NCBI GenBank assembly: GCA_009930355.1
Contig: RZYK01000071.1
Coordinates: forward strand, 1 to 9,439
From: Campylobacterota bacterium
GTDB lineage: Bacteria > Campylobacterota > Campylobacteria > Campylobacterales > Sulfurospirillaceae
Direction of reading: 5' to 3'
Length of the DNA stretch: 9,439 bases
Part shown: positions 5,982-9,439 of the stretch, one piece after another
Numbering within the stretch: position 1 is the first letter of the stretch
Layout of the letters: every line of letters starts with the position of its first letter
Position numbers and translations under genes: made by a program
Notes under the pieces: generated by a model
Databases searched by the model: none
The model's input: only the letters and a program-made list of their open reading frames with translations
Told to the model about the DNA's origin: nothing

Positions 5982-6021
5982 AGCGGGCAGGGGCAAAACC
6001 TTACCCGCTAAACCTGCTTTT
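5982..6021 (+). terminator. Two overlapping stems, weak terminator or attenuator
   Basis: AGCGGG (5982-5987) can pair with CCCGCT (6004-6009). Alternatively GCAGG (5987-5991) can pair with CCTGC (6013-6017), followed by TTTT. The two stems share G5987, and the 3' arm of the first lies inside the second, so they are mutually hard to form. This may be a terminator after the ImmA-like gene or an attenuator before the partition operon. Confidence 0.4.
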
Positions 6022-6061
6022 AAATTGAGTTATCGAACACTATAAAAAAGGAGTGGCAAAC

Positions 6062-6304
6062 ATGGGCGAAATTATCTAATTTAACAAAGGCAGCGAAGAA
6101 GATTTAGCCAGCATAGAAATAGAGCTGACAGACGAATACAAAGAAGAACTAACGGAAGTAAGCAACTTTATAAAGGGGCTGCCAATAAGCACAGCAGACA
6201 ATGACAAGCTAGTAGCATTGCTGACAACCGCAACAAATAAGATAATGGGTGACGCTTACCTGCAAGGCTTTAAAATGGGCGTAAAAATAACGGAAAATTA
6301 CTAG
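6062..6304 (+). pseudogene. Small gene of 80 codons broken by one in-frame TAA at codon 6
   Basis: A classic Shine-Dalgarno AAGGAG (6048-6053) lies 8 bases before ATG 6062, which reads MGEII and then TAA (6077-6079). The same frame then stays open for 74 codons to TAG (6302-6304), with coherent protein-like sequence: a run rich in E and D, then FIKGLPISTADNDKLVALL and AYLQGFKMGVKI near the end. Gln CAA to TAA by one C-to-T change would explain it. No ATG, GTG or TTG start with a ribosome site follows soon after the stop. The intact protein would be a small acidic helical accessory protein of unknown function. A sequencing error or suppression cannot be excluded. Other genes on the plasmid stop at TAA, so global codon reassignment is unlikely. 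Confidence 0.65.
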
Positions 6305-6334
6305 AGAAAAGCAAATAGAAAAGGGGGTGACATT

Positions 6335-6415
6335 ATGGGCGGCTTTTTAGCTTGTATCACATTGGCAATATTTGAACCTGTTTTTATTCTATTAAGGGGC
6401 ATAGACGATAAATAA
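6335..6415 (+). CDS. 26-residue single-pass membrane peptide upstream of parA
   Basis: The peptide MGGFLACITLAIFEPVFILLRGIDDK is a hydrophobic helix of about 18 residues with a proline near its middle and a charged C-terminal tail. AAAGGGGGTGA at 6319-6330 is one of the best ribosome binding sites in the window. The parA ATG follows 15 bases after the stop. Size and pattern recall short membrane toxins such as the Fst/Ldr type, which also have a central proline and charged tail, but no antisense antitoxin RNA is evident. It could instead be a leader peptide coupled to parA translation. Confidence 0.55.
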   Translation: MGGFLACITLAIFEPVFILLRGIDDK

Positions 6416-6430
6416 GGGGGATAGTTAAGC

Positions 6431-7177
6431 ATGGTTATAGCAATTATTAACCAGAAGGGCGGAGTATCAAAGACCACAACGGCGGCGGCATTAGGGGCAG
6501 GGCTTACCCTTAGAGGTTATAAAGTGCTGCTGGTAGACTTAGACGCACAAGGTAATTTAAGCTATTCGCTGGGCGCAGAAGAAAGCAATTTCACTACCAT
6601 AGATGTTTTAACAAAAAAGGTAAAGGCTGCTGATGTTATCCAGCACTTAGAGCAAGGCGACCTTTTACCGACTAGCCCAGAGCTTGCACTAGCTGACAAG
6701 CTTTTAGGCGACACCGGCAAAGAGTACAGGCTTAAAGAAGCATTAAAACCTGTAAAGGGAAACTATGACTACATAATCATAGACACGCCGCCGGCTTTAG
6801 GAGTATTAACAGTAAACGCCTTAACCGCTTGTAATGGGGTAATAATACCGGCGCAGGCTGATGTATTCAGCTTACAGGGCATTAGCCAGCTATACGCAAC
6901 CATAAGCGCAGTAAAGCAATATACTAACCCTTCTTTAAAGGTTATGGGCTTATTGCTAACACGCTTTAGCGGCAGGGCAGTATTAAGCAAGAATATAGCC
7001 GGAGTAATGGAACAGACAGCCAAAGAGCTGGACACAAAGCTATTTAATACTACGATCAGAGAAGGCATAGCAATAAAAGAAGCACAAATAAGCAGACAAA
7101 GCATTTTTGAATATGCACCAAAGAGCAACACAGCGCAAGATTATAGCGACTTTATAGACGAATTAATACAAGGATAG
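6431..7177 (+). CDS. ParA partition ATPase (type Ib), 248 residues
   Basis: This is the motor that positions plasmid copies on the nucleoid during cell division. The deviant Walker A motif KGGVSKTTT (9-17) has the signature lysine K9 and the P-loop lysine K14. LLVDLDAQGNLSYSLG (33-48) is the A' motif, and YIIIDTPPALG (114-124) is Walker B with D118. LLLTRF near 174-179 and EAQISRQSIFEYAP near 217-230 fit the family C-terminal part. There is no N-terminal helix-turn-helix, so it matches the short type Ib ParA that works with a small ribbon-helix-helix partner, here encoded 11 bases downstream. Position 13 is Ser where Gly is most common. GGGGG (6416-6420) serves as ribosome site 10 bases from the ATG. 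Confidence 0.95.
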   Translation: MVIAIINQKGGVSKTTTAAALGAGLTLRGYKVLLVDLDAQGNLSYSLGAEESNFTTIDVLTKKVKAADVIQHLEQGDLLPTSPELALADKLLGDTGKEYRLKEALKPVKGNYDYIIIDTPPALGVLTVNALTACNGVIIPAQADVFSLQGISQLYATISAVKQYTNPSLKVMGLLLTRFSGRAVLSKNIAGVMEQTAKELDTKLFNTTIREGIAIKEAQISRQSIFEYAPKSNTAQDYSDFIDELIQG

Positions 7178-7188
7178 GGGGCGGCAAC

Positions 7189-7473
7189 ATGACAGGAAAA
7201 GACTTCACGACAACGGCAAAGCAGACAATTAACCCAGCCTTAAGCTTTATAAGCAAGCAAGAGCCGACACCAGAAACACCAGCACCGGCGAATGATATAC
7301 CCATGAAAAGAAACCCGCTGTTTGTTGAAACCAAAAGCAAACGCTTACAGGTTTTAATGCAGCCAAGCTTACACGCAAGACTAAAGAAAATAGCCTATGA
7401 AAAAGGGCTTAGCTTTAACGAGCTGTTACACTCAACGCTTGAAGCATACGCAGACGAAGAAGAAAAGGGATAG
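7189..7473 (+). CDS. Ribbon-helix-helix centromere-binding partner of ParA, 94 residues
   Basis: The C-terminal half has the ribbon-helix-helix pattern: a strand KRLQVLMQPS (51-60), helix LHARLKKIAYEKG (61-73), turn LSFN and helix ELLHSTLEAYADEE. The N-terminal ~48 residues are rich in P, T and K and probably disordered, as in type Ib partners, where this tail stimulates the ParA ATPase. It follows parA after 11 bases with GGGGGC as ribosome site. In the ParF/ParG and delta/omega systems the partner binds repeats near the operon and also represses it. The matching centromere here is unknown; the palindrome-rich segment just downstream (7504-7548) is one candidate. Confidence 0.85.
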   Translation: MTGKDFTTTAKQTINPALSFISKQEPTPETPAPANDIPMKRNPLFVETKSKRLQVLMQPSLHARLKKIAYEKGLSFNELLHSTLEAYADEEEKG

Positions 7474-7503
7474 GGGTAAAATCTCTAACCGATACAACCC
7501 TTT

Positions 7504-7548
7504 GGCGAGCGTGCGCCATTAAGCGCAAAATTCCGCAGGTTTTAAAAC
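7504..7548. other. Palindrome-rich intergenic segment with a MOBQ-like nick sequence
   Basis: GGCG (7504-7507) faces CGCC (7514-7517). TGCGC (7512-7516) faces GCGCA (7523-7527) across CATTAA. GTTTTAAAAC (7539-7548) is a perfect palindrome followed by a T-run. GTGCGCCATTA (7511-7521) resembles the nick core GTGCGCCCTTA of RSF1010/pIP501/pGO1-type (MOBQ) transfer origins, with one difference. Candidate readings are an oriT used by a relaxase in trans, a parS site for the ribbon-helix-helix protein, or a terminator of the par operon. Confidence 0.4.
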
Positions 7549-7587
7549 TTTTTTTAGAAAGGCCAAAAAGAAAGCGAGGGCTATAAT

Positions 7588-7767
7588 ATGACCGAGATTA
7601 AGACTTATACCTTAGAGGAAGTAGTAGACATTTTAAAAGTAACACGCAGAACGATTTATAACTATATCAAGGGCGGGCAGCTGAAAGCGGTTAAGATGGG
7701 AAAGTATTGGAGAGTACCACAGAAAGAACTAGAACGCTTTATTGAAGAAGGAACAGAAACAAAATAA
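7588..7767 (+). CDS. Excisionase-family helix-turn-helix DNA-binding protein, 59 residues
   Basis: The protein is a single MerR/Xis-like winged helix-turn-helix: MTEIKTYTLEEVVDILKVTR gives the first helix and turn, RRTIYNYIKGGQLKAVKMGK the recognition helix and wing, and YWRVPQKELERFIEEG the closing strand and helix. Such proteins bend DNA to direct a tyrosine recombinase or act as small repressors. GAGGG (7576-7580) lies 7 bases before the ATG. A 30-bp imperfect inverted repeat begins 5 bases after the stop codon, and the initiator gene follows further on. It may therefore control recombination there, control rep expression, or both. The TATAAT just before the ATG overlaps the start region and is probably accidental. 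Confidence 0.88.
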   Translation: MTEIKTYTLEEVVDILKVTRRTIYNYIKGGQLKAVKMGKYWRVPQKELERFIEEGTETK

Positions 7768-7771
7768 TGTT

Positions 7772-7801
7772 ATTGTCCGCAAATTACTATTAGCAGACAA
7801 T
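7772..7801. promoter_or_regulatory. 30-bp imperfect inverted repeat: candidate recombinase core site or operator
   Basis: ATTGTCCGCAAAT (7772-7784) and the reverse complement of ATTAGCAGACAAT (7789-7801) match at 11 of 13 positions. Counted as 11- or 12-bp arms, the central spacer is 8 or 6 bp. This is the geometry of Xer/tyrosine-recombinase core sites. It sits between the excisionase-like gene and the initiator. No T-run follows, so it is not a terminator. An operator is the main alternative. Confidence 0.5.
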
Positions 7802-8027
7802 GAAACCAATATATACATACATACATACATATACTGATATACACATAAACATATAAAGTTATCCAAGCCCCTAAAAGGGCAACAGTATATATATATATAT
7901 ATCAGCATACACATACAGATAAGGCGTTTGAAATAATCAAAGGTACTTCCGAGGGGGTATGCCGGTACGAAGGTCGGCAATGCGGCGGCAAATCTCTCTT
8001 ACAAATTTTCTTATTTTACAGGGGCGA
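7802..8027. other. AT microsatellites and GC-rich palindromes upstream of the initiator
   Basis: No gene is visible. ATAC is repeated four times at 7813-7828, and an uninterrupted TA tract covers 7886-7902. GCCC/GGGC (7867-7880) forms a small hairpin. TTTGA-AATAA-TCAAA (7927-7941) is a palindrome. A GC-rich patch at 7946-7990 contains TGCCG...CGGCA (about 7960-7980). The AT tracts could be an unwinding element for an origin upstream of rep, and the palindromes could be operators. No confident promoter for rep was found. Confidence 0.45.
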
Positions 8028-8036
8028 TTATCCACA
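8028..8036 (+). promoter_or_regulatory. Perfect DnaA box TTATCCACA
   Basis: This 9-mer matches the strict DnaA-box consensus and lies about 45 bases before the initiator ATG. Two weaker relatives are nearby: TTATCCGTT (8044-8052) and TTATCCAAG (7859-7867). Iteron plasmids often carry DnaA boxes at the origin, so the region upstream of rep is an origin candidate, or DnaA regulates rep. Confidence 0.7.
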
Positions 8037-8080
8037 AAGACGGTTATCCGTTGCCTATAAAAAAGGGGTGATTTAAGAGC

Positions 8081-9439
8081 ATGGAAGAAAAAGAAAAACT
8101 ATCAGAAGTATATAAACAGCTAAGACATTATTGTAAGGCAGATAATCTGGAACAATGGGCAGCAGAAAACAACCGGCCTATTATAGACGAAACAATAGCA
8201 TTAATTAAAGAGATAGTGGAAACAGGGGCAGAAACCCTTTTAGTATCTTCTGAACTTCGCAAAGTACAGCAATCACTTGCAAATCAAGAGATAACACAGG
8301 CAGAATATGACACCAACCCATATAAGCAAGCCTTCGACAAGTACGCCGGCAAGACATTCTATCAAATACGCAAGCTGGCAAATGTATGCTTATTGCAGAC
8401 TATTTTACCTTTAAAGAAGATACCACCATATAAAAAGGCTGCTGATAAAGCAATTAAAAAAGCAGAAGTAATCATAAAAAGAATTTGCAAGGAAACCAAC
8501 TGCAACGATGAAACCAGACTTTTTTTAGCAGAGGACTTAGTACGAAACGTATCATATAAGGCCTATATTGTTTATTATCCAGAAAAACTTATTCAGCATA
8601 GCGAATGGTTTAAAGAAATAGCCTTACGGATAAATAACGTAATGGCGCAAATAACCAAGCCGGCAACTGATCCTAAAAACGATAAATACTATAATGAACG
8701 TGACCAGCTTTTAAATGAGTTGGAAGAAGGCACACGTTTATACAATAACGGCATATATCAATACAACAAGGCCGACAGGATAGCCGCTGACATTATAAGC
8801 AGGTTATACCCAGAGCAAGTAATAGACCAGAACATAATGAGAACGGAAAGGGATAATAAGCTTTATTTTACCCTGCCCAGCACCAGCACAACAAAGATCA
8901 TGAAGCAAATTTTAAACAACCCAACAAGAGTAAGAACGACAAAAAGAGGCCAAATAAAACAAAATAAACTATTATTGACCGGCGACAGCACAATAACCTA
9001 TAAAGGGAATGACAGCACAGTAACACTTACTTTAGAGCGCACAAGGGAATTATTTACAAAGAAGATACAGAACGGCGCAAAGGTATTTAATTTTTTCTTG
9101 CAGAAGCTTAACGAGCAGCACCGGCGAGAAATAACCACATTCCAACTATCCGAACTTGTAGAAAATGGGGCTTATGCAAACAAGGATAGCGCATATAGAG
9201 GGCTTAAAAGCATATTAAATAAAATATATGCTATTAGCATTGAAGGCATAGCAACGGAGTATAACGGCAGAAAGAAACAAGAAAAAGCCTTTGCTAAAAG
9301 TCGTATAGTATCTACCTTTGATGTTACCTATAATAGTTGTCATGTAAGCTTAACGCCTATAATAAGAGAAAATATGCCTTATATAACCTTACTGCCCAAA
9401 TGGAGTTATAAACTAAACGAAAATGGTTATATGCTGCTG
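8081..9439 (+). CDS. Plasmid replication initiator (Rep_3-like), N-terminal part; continues at base 1
   Basis: The gene runs off the window and continues at base 1, giving 584 residues in total. Bases 9341-9439 duplicate 1-99. Residues about 1-320 are a mostly helical, charged extension without a motif I recognise. Residues about 320-405 look like the first winged helix of a Rep_3/RepB initiator: TKKIQNGAKVFNFFLQKLNE, then ITTFQLSELVENG and SAYRGLKSILNKIYAISIEG. The second winged helix is encoded at 34-400. Initiators of this family bind iterons and open the origin; usual length is 250-400 residues, so the long N-terminal region is unusual. GGGGTGA at 8065-8071 is the ribosome site, with somewhat long spacing to ATG 8081. 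Iterons lie just past the 3' end of the gene, and a DnaA box lies just before its start. Confidence 0.85.
   Translation, partial: MEEKEKLSEVYKQLRHYCKADNLEQWAAENNRPIIDETIALIKEIVETGAETLLVSSELRKVQQSLANQEITQAEYDTNPYKQAFDKYAGKTFYQIRKLANVCLLQTILPLKKIPPYKKAADKAIKKAEVIIKRICKETNCNDETRLFLAEDLVRNVSYKAYIVYYPEKLIQHSEWFKEIALRINNVMAQITKPATDPKNDKYYNERDQLLNELEEGTRLYNNGIYQYNKADRIAADIISRLYPEQVIDQNIMRTERDNKLYFTLPSTSTTKIMKQILNNPTRVRTTKRGQIKQNKLLLTGDSTITYKGNDSTVTLTLERTRELFTKKIQNGAKVFNFFLQKLNEQHRREITTFQLSELVENGAYANKDSAYRGLKSILNKIYAISIEGIATEYNGRKKQEKAFAKSRIVSTFDVTYNSCHVSLTPIIRENMPYITLLPKWSYKLNENGYMLL
9341..9439. repeat. Right copy of the 99-bp terminal overlap, showing circularity
   Basis: It is identical to bases 1-99, and the initiator reading frame passes through the join with no shift. 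An exact 99-bp overlap is typical of a circular contig from a short-read assembler. The unique length is 9,340 bp. Confidence 0.95.

Noticed and set aside
6062..6304. Stop-codon reassignment (TAA read as Gln) explaining the interrupted gene
   Set aside because: The initiator, the 185-residue gene, the ImmA-like gene and the membrane peptide all end at TAA in sensible places.
7729..7980. 83-residue reading frame on the - strand upstream of rep
   Set aside because: It is Tyr/Ile/Met/Cys-rich translation of ATAC and TA microsatellites, without a ribosome site.

Overview
The window is one complete circular DNA molecule, cut open inside a gene. Bases 9341-9439 repeat bases 1-99 exactly, and the reading frame that runs off the right edge continues without shift into the left edge, so the unit is about 9,340 bp. 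Its content is that of a cryptic plasmid: an initiator protein, iterons, a primase-helicase, a tyrosine recombinase and a ParA/ribbon-helix-helix partition pair. No relaxase, virion, resistance or transposase gene is visible. A-rich codons, ATA and AGA/AGG use and G-rich Shine-Dalgarno sequences of the AAAGGGGG(TGA) type suggest a low-to-medium GC member of the Bacillota (Clostridia or Negativicutes, perhaps gut). That host guess rests on style only. Every supported gene lies on the + strand.

Layout. (1) 8081-9340 joined to 1-495: a 584-residue initiator with a Rep_3-like double winged-helix C-terminus. Its upstream region (7768-8080) holds an operator-like or recombination-site-like inverted repeat, AT microsatellites and a perfect DnaA box. 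Its downstream region (496-760) holds a terminator, three perfect 21-bp iterons and an AT-rich stretch with a 12-bp tandem repeat. (2) 749-1167: an extended -10 promoter and a run of potential RNA hairpins, read as a candidate small or leader RNA. (3) 1168-3941: a small zinc-ribbon protein, a zinc finger/TOPRIM/DnaB-type primase-helicase and a conserved-looking 185-residue partner, closed by a strong terminator. (4) 3974-4598: a 625-bp noncoding region full of short direct repeats spaced 10-11 bp apart, ending in a consensus sigma-70 promoter. (5) 4599-5974: the tyrosine recombinase and a protein that looks like an ImmA/IrrE metalloprotease without its zinc-binding residues. (6) 6062-7473: a small gene broken by one in-frame TAA, a 26-residue membrane peptide, ParA and a ribbon-helix-helix partner. 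(7) 7504-7767: a palindrome-rich segment with a MOBQ-like nick sequence and a 59-residue excisionase-type helix-turn-helix protein.

Inferred working model: the initiator binds iterons, with DnaA help, to open an origin; the plasmid-encoded primase-helicase unwinds and primes; the recombinase resolves dimers or integrates the plasmid, perhaps directed by the small helix-turn-helix protein; and the ParA/ribbon-helix-helix pair segregates copies. The most notable open items are the candidate structured RNA next to the iterons, the phased-repeat region upstream of the recombinase, the degenerate ImmA-like protein, and the 30-bp inverted repeat that could be the recombinase's core site.
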